From assembly GCA_965220615.1 (NCBI GenBank), contig CBDCQL010000002.1, forward strand, positions 1,736,001 through 1,800,000: a DNA stretch of 64,000 nt. The letters are read 5' to 3'. The notes beneath the pieces are model-generated. The model searched no databases and was not told where the DNA came from. It saw nothing but the letters and a program-made list of their open reading frames with translations. The translations under genes were made by a program, and so were the position numbers. Of this stretch, positions 43,792 through 53,321 are shown piece after piece. Each line of letters starts with the position of its first letter. The first letter of the stretch is position 1. The DNA is from JAGWBD01 sp965220615. Lineage in GTDB: Bacteria; Chloroflexota; Anaerolineae; Aggregatilineales; Phototrophicaceae.

Positions 43792-45132
43792 ATGAGTTAC
43801 GTCCCGCACACCGAGACCGAACGCCAGCAAATGCTGGCCACCATCGGCGTCAGCGCCGTCGAGGACCTTTTCAGCGCGGTGCCCGCGCGCCATCGCTTTC
43901 CGACGCTGGACCTGCCCGACCCGCTCAGTGAGATGGAAGTGCAGGCGGAGTTGCTGTCGCTATCGGAGGCCAACGATCATGGCCAGGACTTCGCCATGTT
44001 TCGCGGCGGTGGCGCCTGGCACCACTACATTCCCTCGGCGCTGGGCCACATGCTCTTGCGCGGCGAGTTTCTGACCGCCTACACGCCCTATCAACCCGAG
44101 CTCAGCCAGGGGACCCTGCAGGCGATATTCGAATACCAGAGCATGATCTGCGCCCTGACCGGCATGGACGCCGCCAACGCCAGCCACTACGACGGCGCCA
44201 CAAGCTTTGCCGAGGCGGTCTCCATGGCCGTCGACGTCGGCCGCGGCCGCCGCAACAAGATCCTCTTCAGCCCCTGGATCAACCCGCAGTATCGCGACGT
44301 CGCCCGCAGTTATCACCAGGGTCGCGACCTGCTGTTTCGTGGCGACGAAAGCGCATCAACCCTGAGCGACCTGGTGAACCAGCTGGACAGCAACACCGCC
44401 ATGCTGGCCGTCGCCTACCCGGATTTCATCGGTCATATCGCGGATTTCGAGGGCCTGGCGCAGAGGGTCCACGAGGCCGGCGCCCTGCTGGTCTTCGTCG
44501 TGAACCCCATTGCCCTGGGCCTCTTGAAGAGCCCCGGCGAACTGGGCGCCGACATCGTCGTCGGCGAAGGCCAGCCGCTGGGCATCCCGCTTTCCTTCGG
44601 TGGGCCTTACGTGGGCTTTTTCGCCACACGCACCCGTCTCGTGCGCAAAATCGCCGGCCGCATCGTCGGCGAAACAGTGGACGACGACGGTCGCCGCGCC
44701 TGGGTGATGACCCTGCGACCGCGCGAGCAGGACATACGGCGGGAAAAGGCCAGCAGCAACATCTGCACCAACCAGGGGCTGATGGCGCTGGCGGTCGCCG
44801 TCTATCTGGCGCTGATGGGCAAACAGGGCCTGCGTCAGGTGGCCGAACTCTGCTGGCACAAGGCGCACTACGCCGCCGCGCAAATTGCCGCGCTGGAGGA
44901 CTACCAGATCATCACCCGGCCACCCTTTTTCCATGAATTTGCCTTGCGCTGTCCGCGGCCGGTTTCGGAAATGAACGCTGCCCTGCGCGAACGCGGCATC
45001 ATCGGCGGACACGATCTTGGGGAAGAAGATCCACGTCTGCGCGACTGCATGTTGCTGGCCTTCACCGAACAGAACAGCCGTGAGGAAATCGACGCCCTCA
45101 TCGCCAGCCTGCGGGAGTTGCAAGGCTCATGA
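43792..45132 (+). CDS. gcvPA: Glycine dehydrogenase (decarboxylating) subunit 1
   Basis: This 446-residue N-terminal half of the split P protein starts 6 nt after gcvH. MSYVPHTETERQQML and PSALGHMLLRGEFLTAYTPYQPE are family hallmarks, as are YDGATSFAEA and the ICTNQGLMAL segment near residue 323. It binds with subunit 2 to decarboxylate glycine and pass the aminomethyl group to GcvH. The PLP lysine is on subunit 2. The stop overlaps the next start (ATGA), giving translational coupling and equal subunit amounts. Confidence 0.97.
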   Translation: MSYVPHTETERQQMLATIGVSAVEDLFSAVPARHRFPTLDLPDPLSEMEVQAELLSLSEANDHGQDFAMFRGGGAWHHYIPSALGHMLLRGEFLTAYTPYQPELSQGTLQAIFEYQSMICALTGMDAANASHYDGATSFAEAVSMAVDVGRGRRNKILFSPWINPQYRDVARSYHQGRDLLFRGDESASTLSDLVNQLDSNTAMLAVAYPDFIGHIADFEGLAQRVHEAGALLVFVVNPIALGLLKSPGELGADIVVGEGQPLGIPLSFGGPYVGFFATRTRLVRKIAGRIVGETVDDDGRRAWVMTLRPREQDIRREKASSNICTNQGLMALAVAVYLALMGKQGLRQVAELCWHKAHYAAAQIAALEDYQIITRPPFFHEFALRCPRPVSEMNAALRERGIIGGHDLGEEDPRLRDCMLLAFTEQNSREEIDALIASLRELQGS

Positions 45133-46604
45133 GCGAAGCGACCATCTACGAAAAGAGCGTCAGCGGCCGCTCTGGCGCGCGCCTGCCCGCCTGCGACGTG
45201 CCGCAGACGCCCCTGCCGCAGGAATTGTTGCGCCGCGAACTGGACCTGCCGGAAGTCAGCGAACTGCAGGTCGTGCGCCACTTCACCCGGCTCAGCCGGC
45301 GTAATTTCTCGATCGACACCGGCTTTTACCCCCTCGGCTCCTGCACCATGAAGTACAACCCGCGCCTGAACGAGGACGTGGCCCGCCTGCCCGGTTTCGC
45401 CGCCTTGCACCCGCGCAGCGACGAGGAAAGTTCCCAGGGGGCGCTGGAACTGATGCATCGGCTGCAGGGCTGGCTGGCGGAGATCAGCGGCTTCGCGCGC
45501 GTCACCCTGATGCCCGCAGCGGGCGCCCAGGGCGAACTGGCCGGCATTTTGATGATTCGTCGTTATCACGAACGGCGCGGCGACTCGCAGCGCCGGCGCA
45601 TCCTCGTGCCGGACAGCGCGCATGGCACCAATCCGGCGACCGTCACCATGGCCGGCTACGAAAGCGTCGAGTTGCCTTCCGACCGCAACGGCAACGTCGA
45701 TCTGGTGGCCCTGCGCGCCGCCTGCGACGAGACCGTTGCCGGCATGATGATCACCGTGCCCAGCACCCTGGGCCTCTTCGACGTCAACATTCAGGAAATC
45801 GTGGCCGCGGTCCATGGCTGCGGCGGCCTGATGTACATGGACGGCGCCAACATGAACGCCCTAATGGGCATCGTCAAGCCCGGTGAACTGGGCTTTGACG
45901 TCATGCACTACAACCTGCACAAGACCTTCTCCACGCCCCACGGCGGCGGCGGGCCGGGCTGCGGCGCGGTCGCGGTGAACGAACGCCTGGCGCCCTTCCT
46001 GCCTGGCCCCAACGTGGAACTGGTCGCCCAGGCCGGCGCCGACATGCCGGCCCGCTACGGTCTGCGTATGCCAGCGCAATCGATCGGCCGCCTCAAGGCC
46101 TTCCATGGCAACTTCGGTATGCACGTGCGAGCCTGCACCTACATCCTCTTCCACGGCGCCCGGGGGATCCGTGAGATTTCCCGCCACGCCGTGCTCAACG
46201 CCAATTACCTGCGCGCCTCGTTGCAGCGCAGTTTCACAATTCCCTACCCCCGCATCTGCGCCCATGAATTCGTCATTGAGGGCCGCTTCGAGGGCATTGA
46301 GGAAGTGCATGCGCTGGATATCTCCAAACGTCTGATGGACTATGGCTTCCATCCACCCACCAACTACTTCCCGCTGATCGTGCCCGAAGCGCTGCTGATC
46401 GAGCCCACCGAGACCGAAGACAAGGCCACCCTGGATGACTTCATTGCAGCCATGCGGCACATCGCGCGGGAAGCGCGCGAAGACCCCGGCCTGCTGCTCA
46501 GTGCGCCACGCACCCTCGACATCTCCAGGCTGGACGAGGTGCGCGCCGCGCGCCAGCTCATGCTTTGCTGCGTGCCGATTCCGGACTGGCCCGCCCAGGG
46601 TTAA
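45129..46604 (+). CDS. gcvPB: Glycine dehydrogenase (decarboxylating) subunit 2
   Basis: This 491-residue C-terminal half of the split P protein carries the PLP lysine in YNLHKTFSTPHGGG (K265). Other conserved segments are FYPLGSCTMKYNPR near residue 60, PDSAHGTNPAT near 160 and GLMYMDGANMNA near 235. It completes the glycine decarboxylase with GcvPA. It is the last clear member of the riboswitch operon; the next gene starts 13 bp later and may be co-transcribed. Confidence 0.97.
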   Translation: MSEATIYEKSVSGRSGARLPACDVPQTPLPQELLRRELDLPEVSELQVVRHFTRLSRRNFSIDTGFYPLGSCTMKYNPRLNEDVARLPGFAALHPRSDEESSQGALELMHRLQGWLAEISGFARVTLMPAAGAQGELAGILMIRRYHERRGDSQRRRILVPDSAHGTNPATVTMAGYESVELPSDRNGNVDLVALRAACDETVAGMMITVPSTLGLFDVNIQEIVAAVHGCGGLMYMDGANMNALMGIVKPGELGFDVMHYNLHKTFSTPHGGGGPGCGAVAVNERLAPFLPGPNVELVAQAGADMPARYGLRMPAQSIGRLKAFHGNFGMHVRACTYILFHGARGIREISRHAVLNANYLRASLQRSFTIPYPRICAHEFVIEGRFEGIEEVHALDISKRLMDYGFHPPTNYFPLIVPEALLIEPTETEDKATLDDFIAAMRHIAREAREDPGLLLSAPRTLDISRLDEVRAARQLMLCCVPIPDWPAQG

Positions 46605-46617
46605 TGCCAGGGCCCCC

Positions 46618-47871
46618 GTGGCGGACTTCTGGTTTGTCTCCGCGCCTTTGCCTGGCCACCTCGACTGGGGTGGCCTGTTGCGCACGGCGCAGGCGTTACA
46701 GGCAGGAGGCCACAGAGTCTCCTGGCTCAGCGGGCCGCAGGTCGCGCGCACGCTGACCCGGGCCGGCCTGGATTTCGTCCCCCTCAGGGAGACCGGCTGG
46801 CTCTGGCCGCCGCCACCGCTGCCCGATGTCAGCCATTTGCCACCCCAGGATGCGGTCATGCTGCGCTACCGGCGCGCGCTGGACACCTGGCTGAGCGTCG
46901 ACCGGGTCGCCGCTGCCAGTGAGGAACTCATTGAACTCGGGCGGAACGGCAACGCACCGGACCTGATCGTCGCCGACCCCTTTCTCAGCGCCGCCGCCCT
47001 GGCCGCCGAAGCGCTCGATTTGCCACTGGTCGTCGGCGGCTGGCCGGCCCAGGCCGCACTCGAGGAGGAGCGTCTGCTCGCCGTCCAGAAGACCCTCGGC
47101 GCGGACAGTCGCGCCCGTCTGCGGCAGTTGCTGGAGCGTTTCGAGCTACAGGGTCACAATTTCTCGCGCGGCGCCACCCCCTCCGTCCAGAGTCCCCTGT
47201 TGCACCTCTGCTTCTTCACCGAAGACTGGTACGCGGAGGAGCGCGGCAGCCTCCTGCCACAAAATGCCTACGTCGGCGGCGCGCCGGCCGAACCGCGGGA
47301 CGAACCGCCCGACTGGCTTAAAGCCATCCCCTCCGATGCGCCGCTGGCGTTGATCACCCTCGGCACGACCTTCACCGGCGATCTGGGCTTCTTCAGCTGG
47401 GCGGCCCGGGCGGCCGCCCGTCTTGACCTGATCCCGATCGTCGTCATCGGCTGGCACCCGATTGACGCGGAGCGCAAGGTGGAACTGATCGACGCCCTGC
47501 CCCCGCGCGCGCGCCTGCTCAACTGGGTGGACTTCCATCACGTCCTGCCGCGGGCGCGCCTGGCCTTTCATCATGGTGGCATGGGCACCACCCATGCTGT
47601 CCTCGTGCATGGCATACCCCAGCTGGTTGTGCCCCACGCCGCCGACCAGCGCGCCCAGGCGCGGCGCGTCTCCCAGGCGAAAGTCGGCCTCAACCTCAGC
47701 GCGCACGACGTGCGCAACGGCGCGCTCTTCACCGGCGCGCGCGCCCTGCTCAATGACGCCCGCGTGCACCAGGTCGCCCGCGACCTGGCGAGGGAGATGG
47801 CCGGCGGCGGCGGGCCGCAGCGAGCGGCCGATCTCCTGCTGGACGCGCTGGAACGCAGCCGGGCGTCGTGA
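46618..47871 (+). CDS. GT1-like glycosyltransferase (UGT/MGT family)
   Basis: This 417-residue protein has the two-domain GT-B fold of macrolide/UDP-glucosyl transferases. The N-terminus ADFWFVSAPLPGHL contains the PGHL acceptor-side motif. The C-terminal FHHGGMGTTHAVLVHGIPQL with DQRAQARRV (about residues 318-350) is the donor-binding signature of GT1. The start is taken as the GTG at 46618, 13 bp after gcvPB; no strong ribosome site is visible, so the start is less certain. It glycosylates an unknown small acceptor from a nucleotide sugar. Neighbours (glycine cleavage, queG) give no hint. Confidence 0.82.
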   Translation: MADFWFVSAPLPGHLDWGGLLRTAQALQAGGHRVSWLSGPQVARTLTRAGLDFVPLRETGWLWPPPPLPDVSHLPPQDAVMLRYRRALDTWLSVDRVAAASEELIELGRNGNAPDLIVADPFLSAAALAAEALDLPLVVGGWPAQAALEEERLLAVQKTLGADSRARLRQLLERFELQGHNFSRGATPSVQSPLLHLCFFTEDWYAEERGSLLPQNAYVGGAPAEPRDEPPDWLKAIPSDAPLALITLGTTFTGDLGFFSWAARAAARLDLIPIVVIGWHPIDAERKVELIDALPPRARLLNWVDFHHVLPRARLAFHHGGMGTTHAVLVHGIPQLVVPHAADQRAQARRVSQAKVGLNLSAHDVRNGALFTGARALLNDARVHQVARDLAREMAGGGGPQRAADLLLDALERSRAS

Positions 47872-47895
47872 ACCTGCCGGCGCGCGACGCTTGAC

Positions 47896-49035
47896 ATGGC
47901 CTTTTCGGGCGCGTTGCTGCGGGAAAAGGCACTTGAACTGGGCTTCAATCTGGTCGGAATCACCGCCGCCAGGCCCTCGCCGACCCTCGCGGCCTACCGG
48001 CACTGGATCGACCAGGGCATGCACGGCAGCATGGCCTGGCTGGCGCGACCGGACCGCCAGGCGCGCCGAAGCGATCTGAACGTCATTCTGCCCGACGTGC
48101 AGACCCTGCTGATCGTCGGTCTTGACTATGCGCAAACGTCGGGCCTGGAGCATCTACTTGACGACCCGACCCGCGGGCGCATCGCCGCCTACGCCTGGGG
48201 ACTGGACTATCACGATGTGATGAGCGCGCGTCTTGAGCAACTGGCTGCATGGCTGCAGGTCGAGAGTGGCCGGCGCAGCAGCGGTCGCGTCTACGTGGAC
48301 ACCGGCGCCATCCTGGAACGCAGTCACGCGCAGCAGGCCGGATTCGGCTTCTTCGGCAAGAACACGATGCTCATCCACCCCCGCCGCGGCAGCCACTTTT
48401 TCATCGGCGAAATACTCACCAGCCTTGAGGTCGACGACCACGACCGGCCGCAGCAGGGCATCGGCTGCGGCAGTTGCACCCGTTGCCTCGACGTGTGCCC
48501 GACGGACGCCTTTCCACGGCCCTTCGTGCTGGATGCGCGCCTCTGCATCAGCTACCTGACCATCGAGCACAAGGGCTGGATCGACCGCGACCTGCGCCCG
48601 CTGACCGGCAACTGGATCTTCGGCTGCGACCTCTGTCAGGACGTCTGTCCCTTCCAGCGCTTCAGCGTGCCCACCCGCGAAGCGGCGCTGCAGCAACCAG
48701 ACCCTGAACGGATCGCACCCGCCCTGACCAGCGTGCTGGACATGGGCGCCGATGAATTCCAACGTCGCTGGCGCGGGACGCCCCTGCAGCGCACGGGTCA
48801 CGAATTGCTGCTGCGCAACGCCTGTCTGGCGGCGGCCAACGGCGCCGTCAGCGCCGCCATCCCTGCCCTGACGCGACTGCTGGATGCGGCCAGTCCCCTC
48901 CTGCGGGGACACGCCGCCTGGGCCCTGGCGCGCCTCGACGCGACGGCCTCACGTCCCGCATTGTGCTCCCGTCTGTTGCGGGAACACGACCCGGAAGTGC
49001 GCCGGGAACTGGAACTGGCCCTCGCCGGGGCCTGA
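47896..49035 (+). CDS. queG: Epoxyqueuosine reductase
   Basis: This 379-residue cobalamin- and Fe-S-dependent enzyme catalyses the last step of queuosine synthesis in tRNA. Two ferredoxin-like clusters are visible, CGSCTRCLDVCP near residue 193 and CDLCQDVCPF near 245. The N-terminal B12-binding region includes GRIAAYAWGLDYH. The C-terminal 90 residues form HEAT-like repeats (PALTRLLDAASPLLRGHAAWALARL), as in the longer QueG type. It complements tgt at 40-41 kb. It follows the glycosyltransferase by 24 bp. Confidence 0.95.
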   Translation: MAFSGALLREKALELGFNLVGITAARPSPTLAAYRHWIDQGMHGSMAWLARPDRQARRSDLNVILPDVQTLLIVGLDYAQTSGLEHLLDDPTRGRIAAYAWGLDYHDVMSARLEQLAAWLQVESGRRSSGRVYVDTGAILERSHAQQAGFGFFGKNTMLIHPRRGSHFFIGEILTSLEVDDHDRPQQGIGCGSCTRCLDVCPTDAFPRPFVLDARLCISYLTIEHKGWIDRDLRPLTGNWIFGCDLCQDVCPFQRFSVPTREAALQQPDPERIAPALTSVLDMGADEFQRRWRGTPLQRTGHELLLRNACLAAANGAVSAAIPALTRLLDAASPLLRGHAAWALARLDATASRPALCSRLLREHDPEVRRELELALAGA

Positions 49036-49054
49036 ATTTCGGCCCGGACCCGTG

Positions 49055-49060
49055 TACACT
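49055..49060 (+). promoter_or_regulatory. Probable -10 box of the HMA-domain gene
   Basis: GTG-TACACT lies 24 nt before the ATG at 49085, and a ggaggc ribosome site lies between. The -35 is not canonical. No copper-regulator (CsoR or CueR type) palindrome is evident. Confidence 0.35.
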
Positions 49061-49084
49061 GCGACCGATTCAGGGAGGCTCCAA

Positions 49085-49294
49085 ATGGATAGCAAGACCT
49101 TTCACATCCCCGCCATCACTTGCGACGGCTGCGTGCGCGCCATTCAAAATGAACTGGGCGAACTGGAGGGCGTGCAGGTCCTCGCGGCCGACTCCGACAG
49201 CCGCAGCGTCACCGTCGCCTGGCAGGCGCCCGCCAGCGAAGTCGCGATCGTTCAGTTGTTGACGGAAATCGAATACGCGCCAGACCCGGCCTGA
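49085..49294 (+). CDS. Small HMA-domain copper chaperone-like protein (CopZ-like)
   Basis: This 69-residue single-domain ferredoxin-fold protein has the metal motif TCDGC (residues 13-17), a shortened form of the usual GMTCxxC because the Gly-Met is Ala-Ile here. The beta-alpha-beta pattern (RAIQNELGELEGVQVLAAD, then SVTVAWQ) fits CopZ-type proteins. It probably carries Cu(I) to the CopA ATPase encoded on the other strand; the two stop codons are one base apart. It has its own promoter-like -10. Confidence 0.88.
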   Translation: MDSKTFHIPAITCDGCVRAIQNELGELEGVQVLAADSDSRSVTVAWQAPASEVAIVQLLTEIEYAPDPA

Positions 49295-49295
49295 T

Positions 49296-51524
49296 TCAAC
49301 TGCCCAGGCGCAACTTGCGCAGTCGCAGCGAGTTGCTGACCACAAAGACGCTGGAGAAAGCCATCGCGGCCGCCGCCAGCATGGGCACCAGCGCCCCAAG
49401 CATGGCGACCGGGATCAGCACGATGTTGTAGATGAAGGCCCAGAACAGGTTCTGGTAAATAGTGCGCATGGTCCCGCGACCCAGTTGTATGGCGCGCGCC
49501 ACCGCCAGCGGGTCCGCGCCCGGCAGGGTCAGGTCCGCCGCCTCCATGGCGACGTCCGCGCCGCCGCCGATGGCCATGCCCACGTCGGCCTGCGCCAGGG
49601 CCGGCGCGTCGTTGATGCCGTCTCCGACCATCGCCACGCGTTTGCCACCCGCCTGCAGTGATTCGATGGCGGCGGCCTTGTCCTGCGGCAGGACCTCGGC
49701 CCGCACTTCCTCAATGCCCAACTGCGCCGCGATGGCCTGGGCCGTGTTGCGGTTGTCGCCGGTGAGCATCACCACGTCCAGACCGGCGGCCCGCAGCGCG
49801 CTGACGGCCTCCCGTGATTCGGGACGCAGGGCGTCCGCGATGCCCAGCACCCCGATTCCCCGGCCGTCCACGGCGACGGCCACCGCCGTCTGACCCCCAT
49901 CCTGCAGCGTACTCGCGGACTGCGCCAAGCTAGCGTCCAACGCGACGCCTTCGCGTTCCAGCCAGGCCAGGCTGCCTACCAGCACCTGCCGGCCTTCAAC
50001 CCCGGCGCGCACCCCCATGCCCGCTTCCGCCCTGAATGAGTCTGGCTCCGCCAGGTCAAGGTCCCGCGCCTCGGCCGCGACCAGCAGCGAACGCGCCAGG
50101 GGGTGCTCACTACCGCGTTCGGCGCTGGCGGCCAGACGCAGCACTTCGGCATCGCTCCAGCCGGGCCCCGCCTGCAGGGTCATCAATTGGGTTTCGCCCA
50201 GGGTCAGGGTGCCGGTCTTGTCCAGCGCGACGACCTGCAGCCCCCTGGTGTTTTCCAGGGCAGCGCTGTTGCGAAAAAGGATGCCGTTCTCCGCGCCCAG
50301 GCCGGTGCCGACCATGATGGCGGTCGGCGTCGCCAGACCCAGCGCACAGGGGCAGGCGATGACCAGCACCGCCACCGCATGGGTCAGGGCCTGCGCCAGA
50401 CCCGCCTGGCCGATGGTCAGCCAGCCCACGAAGGTCAGCAGGGCCAGCACCAGCACGATCGGCACGAACACGCCCGAGACGCGGTCCGCCACGCGTTGAA
50501 TGGGCGCGCGGGAGGCCTGGGCCTCTTCCACCATGCGAATGATCTGCGCAAGGGCGCTGTCCGCGCCAAGGCGTTGCGCCTCGATCACCAGGCGGCCATG
50601 CATGTTGAGCGTGGCGCCAATGACCTCGTCACCCGGTGCCTTGTCGACCGGCAGGCTCTCGCCGGTAAGCAGCGACTCATCCACGGCTGACGCGCCTTCA
50701 CGCACCAGGCCGTCGACCGGGATCCGACCGCCGGGCCGTACCAGCACCCGATCGCCCACCTGCAGGTCGCTGACCGGCAGCACCCGCTCTTCCCCGTCGC
50801 GCAGCAGGGTCGCCTTTTGCGGCGCCAGTTGCATCAATCGCCGGATCGCCTCGCTGCTGCGGCCGCGGGCCCGCGCCTCCAGCAGCTTGCCCAGCGTGAT
50901 GAGCGTCAGGATCACCGCCGCGGTCTCAAAGTACTCGCCGGTTTCCGGCAACAGCCTGCCCAGCGCGGCCACGCTGTAGAAATAGGCCGCCCCGCTGCCC
51001 AGGGTCACCAGGGTGTCCATATTGGCGCCCCCGTTGCGCAGGGCCCGCCACGCGCCGGAGGCATACTGTCGGCCCAGCACGACGACGACGACCGTCGCCA
51101 GCAGCCAGAAGACCGGCGGCCAGCCACTCCAGGCCAGCCAGGGGAGGGCCCCGGCCAGGTTCAGATGCCGCGCCATACTCAGGACGGCCAGCGGCACGGT
51201 GAACGCCAGTCCCACGCGCAAGAGCCGAGTCTGCTCTTGAATCGCGGCTTCCCGCGCCTCCCGCTCCGCGTCGTCCGGGACGGCCTCGTCCTGCAGGTCC
51301 AGCACGCCGTATCCGGCCTTTTCGACCGCGCCGACCAGGGTCTGCCGTTCCACGCCCTCCGGGCCGGGCAGGATGCTGGCGCGCTCCGTTGCCAGATTGA
51401 CGCTGACTTCCTGCACTCCCGGCTGACGCTTCAACGCCCGTTCCACGTTGCGCACGCAGGCGGCGCAGGTCATTCCCGTGACGGGCAGGACAATTTCATT
51501 CGCGCCTGTCGCTGCGCTGCTCAC
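49296..51524 (-). CDS. copA: Copper-translocating P1B-type ATPase
   Basis: This 742-residue exporter has an N-terminal HMA domain with GMTCAACVRNVE near residue 17, then eight membrane segments. The transmembrane metal site is CPCALGLATPTA near residue 395. DKTGTLTLGE holds the phosphorylated Asp, near residue 435. SEHPLARSLL is the HP nucleotide site, and GDGINDAPALAQADVG is the hinge. The CPC plus HMA pattern is that of Cu(I) exporters. It converges on the HMA-domain gene with no gap and lies downstream of mce on the same strand (30-bp gap). It should protect against copper and may feed cuproenzymes together with the SCO1-like protein. Confidence 0.95.
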   Translation of the reverse strand: MSSAATGANEIVLPVTGMTCAACVRNVERALKRQPGVQEVSVNLATERASILPGPEGVERQTLVGAVEKAGYGVLDLQDEAVPDDAEREAREAAIQEQTRLLRVGLAFTVPLAVLSMARHLNLAGALPWLAWSGWPPVFWLLATVVVVVLGRQYASGAWRALRNGGANMDTLVTLGSGAAYFYSVAALGRLLPETGEYFETAAVILTLITLGKLLEARARGRSSEAIRRLMQLAPQKATLLRDGEERVLPVSDLQVGDRVLVRPGGRIPVDGLVREGASAVDESLLTGESLPVDKAPGDEVIGATLNMHGRLVIEAQRLGADSALAQIIRMVEEAQASRAPIQRVADRVSGVFVPIVLVLALLTFVGWLTIGQAGLAQALTHAVAVLVIACPCALGLATPTAIMVGTGLGAENGILFRNSAALENTRGLQVVALDKTGTLTLGETQLMTLQAGPGWSDAEVLRLAASAERGSEHPLARSLLVAAEARDLDLAEPDSFRAEAGMGVRAGVEGRQVLVGSLAWLEREGVALDASLAQSASTLQDGGQTAVAVAVDGRGIGVLGIADALRPESREAVSALRAAGLDVVMLTGDNRNTAQAIAAQLGIEEVRAEVLPQDKAAAIESLQAGGKRVAMVGDGINDAPALAQADVGMAIGGGADVAMEAADLTLPGADPLAVARAIQLGRGTMRTIYQNLFWAFIYNIVLIPVAMLGALVPMLAAAAMAFSSVFVVSNSLRLRKLRLGS

Positions 51525-51554
51525 CCTGTCAGACCTTTCTCCCTCAGACCGACG

Positions 51555-51959
51555 TTATGCCTTTTGGTAAAGCTCGACCAGCACGCCGCCACTGCTCCTC
51601 GGATGTACGAAGGCGTAGCGGGTGCCGTCCCCGCGACGCCGCGGGCGCTCGTTGATGAGTTCGATGCCGGCCGCGTCCAGGCGAGCCATGGCCGCCTCGA
51701 TGTCCGTCACCGCCAGACAGAGATGGTGCATGCCCGGCCCCCTCGTCGCCAGGTAACGCGCGATGCCGCTGTCCTCACTGGTGGGCAGCAGTAACTCGAC
51801 GTGGGCGTTCTCCGTCTCCAGAAAGGCCACGTCGACCTCCTCGGCAGGGACGGACTCGATGCGCTGCAGTTCAAGGCCCAGGGCCTGCTGCCAGAAGCCG
51901 AGTGCGGCGTCCATGTCGCTCACGACGATGGCGATGTGGTCGATGGCGATGCGCGGCAT
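51555..51959 (-). CDS. mce: Methylmalonyl-CoA epimerase
   Basis: This 134-residue vicinal oxygen chelate enzyme starts DHIAIVVSDMDAAL. The metal ligands appear as the His in IDHIAI, the Glu in AHVELLLP and the His in GMHHLCLAV, and the final Glu is in GGVLVELYQ. It converts (S)- to (R)-methylmalonyl-CoA and so links the carboxylase genes at 56.5-60 kb to the mutase (not in window). It is divergent from the acyl-CoA dehydrogenase operon, sharing a 74-bp upstream region with a TATACT box on the plus strand. Confidence 0.92.
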   Translation of the reverse strand: MPRIAIDHIAIVVSDMDAALGFWQQALGLELQRIESVPAEEVDVAFLETENAHVELLLPTSEDSGIARYLATRGPGMHHLCLAVTDIEAAMARLDAAGIELINERPRRRGDGTRYAFVHPRSSGGVLVELYQKA

Positions 51960-51993
51960 GCCCCCTCCCGGCCAGTTACAGCCCGTCTGTTGT

Positions 51994-51999
51994 TATACT
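51994..51999 (+). promoter_or_regulatory. Probable -10 box of the acyl-CoA dehydrogenase operon
   Basis: TATACT lies 34 nt before the ATG at 52034 in the 74-bp divergent interval with mce. No standard -35 at 16-18 nt. Confidence 0.35.
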
Positions 52000-52033
52000 A
52001 CCATTCGCCTTGTATGAATGTCGTATGTGCACC

Positions 52034-53218
52034 ATGAATTCTGCCGAAGACAGCGCTCTGCTGCGACTGACCGACGAGCAGCGCATGCTGCGCGCGACCG
52101 TGCGCGAATTCGCGCAACGCGAGATCGCTCCGGTCGCGGCCGAACTGGACGAGACGGCCGCCTATCCCGCCGAAACCGTGCGGCGTATGGGCGCCCTGGG
52201 GTTGATGGGCATCGAGGTGCCGGAAAGCTATGGCGGCGCCGGCATGGACGCCCTGGCCTGCACCCTGACGATAGAGGAACTGGCGCGCGTCGATGCCAGC
52301 CACAGCGTTATCGTCAGCGTCAACAACTCGCTTTACTGCGGCGCCATCCTGGCTTACGGCAGCGAAGAACAAAAGCGGGAATTCCTGGTGCCGGTCGCCA
52401 GCGGCCTGCAGACGGGCGCCTACAGCCTCAGCGAGCCCTCTTCCGGCAGCGATGCCGGCACCATGGCCTGCCGCGCCGAACGCAATGCGGCCGGCACGCA
52501 CTGGCTCATCAACGGCCGCAAAAGCTGGGTGACCAACGGGCCGGTGGCGGAACGGCTGGTACTCTTCGCGGTCACGGATCCCCAGGCCGGCAACAGGGGC
52601 ATCACGGCCTTCCTGATCGACGCGACTCTGCCGGGGCTTACACGCGGGCGTGTGGAGCTCAAGCTGGGGATTCGCGCCAGCGCCACCTGCGAACTGCACT
52701 TCGAAAACTATGCCTGCCCGGTCGATTGTGTGTTGGGCGAACCCGGCGAGGGCTTTCGCATCGCCATGAGCGTTCTGGACGCCGGACGCATCGGCATCGC
52801 GGCCCAGGCGCTGGGCATCGCCGAAGCGGCCTTCGCGGCCAGCGTCAGCTGGGCCCGGCAGCGCGAGGCTTTCGGCGGCCCCATCGCCCGCTTCCAATTG
52901 ATTCAGCAGAAGATCGCCGACATGAAGTTGCGGATCGAGGCCAGCCGCCTGCTGCTCTACGACGCCGTCGCCGCCAAAGAGCGCAGCCGGGGTACGGGCG
53001 AGCGTTACACGCTGCAGGCCAGCATGGCCAAGCTGCACGCCAGCGAAACCGCCGCATACGTCAGCGATGAAGCCCTGCAGATCCACGGCGGCATGGGCTA
53101 CAGCCGCGAACTGCCGCTGGAACGCTACTGGCGCGACGCGCGCATCACGCGCATCTACGAGGGCAGCAGCGAAATACAGCGTCTTGTGATTGCACGCAGC
53201 ATATTGGGGGTGCGCTGA
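52034..53218 (+). CDS. Acyl-CoA dehydrogenase
   Basis: This 394-residue FAD enzyme oxidises acyl-CoA to 2-enoyl-CoA. The flavin/substrate motifs YSLSEPSSGSDAG near residue 135 and WVTNGPVAERLVLFA near 170 are present, as are QREAFGGPIARFQLIQ and, at the C-terminus, RITRIYEGSSEIQRL with the catalytic Glu. Short-chain (butyryl/isobutyryl-type) specificity is plausible. The ATG at 52034 (MNSAEDSALL) was taken; an ATG 9 nt upstream is possible. The stop overlaps the start of the next oxidoreductase (TGATG at 53216-53220), which fixes the ancestral operon order and is important for interpreting the chimeric insertion there. Confidence 0.95.
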   Translation: MNSAEDSALLRLTDEQRMLRATVREFAQREIAPVAAELDETAAYPAETVRRMGALGLMGIEVPESYGGAGMDALACTLTIEELARVDASHSVIVSVNNSLYCGAILAYGSEEQKREFLVPVASGLQTGAYSLSEPSSGSDAGTMACRAERNAAGTHWLINGRKSWVTNGPVAERLVLFAVTDPQAGNRGITAFLIDATLPGLTRGRVELKLGIRASATCELHFENYACPVDCVLGEPGEGFRIAMSVLDAGRIGIAAQALGIAEAAFAASVSWARQREAFGGPIARFQLIQQKIADMKLRIEASRLLLYDAVAAKERSRGTGERYTLQASMAKLHASETAAYVSDEALQIHGGMGYSRELPLERYWRDARITRIYEGSSEIQRLVIARSILGVR

Positions 53219-53321
53219 TGCGAGCAGCCGTACTGATGAAACATGGCGGGCCGGAAGCCCTGGACGTCGTCGATGACCTGCCGGTACCCGAACCGGGGCC
53301 GGGCGAGGTACGGCTGCGCAT
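53212..53321. repeat. 110-bp direct repeat, copy 1
   Basis: Identical base for base to 54424-54533 (offset 1212). It covers the last codons of the acyl-CoA dehydrogenase and the first 35 codons of the oxidoreductase. Identity stops abruptly at 53322, after which the downstream sequence has diverged homology and lower GC. Confidence 0.95.
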
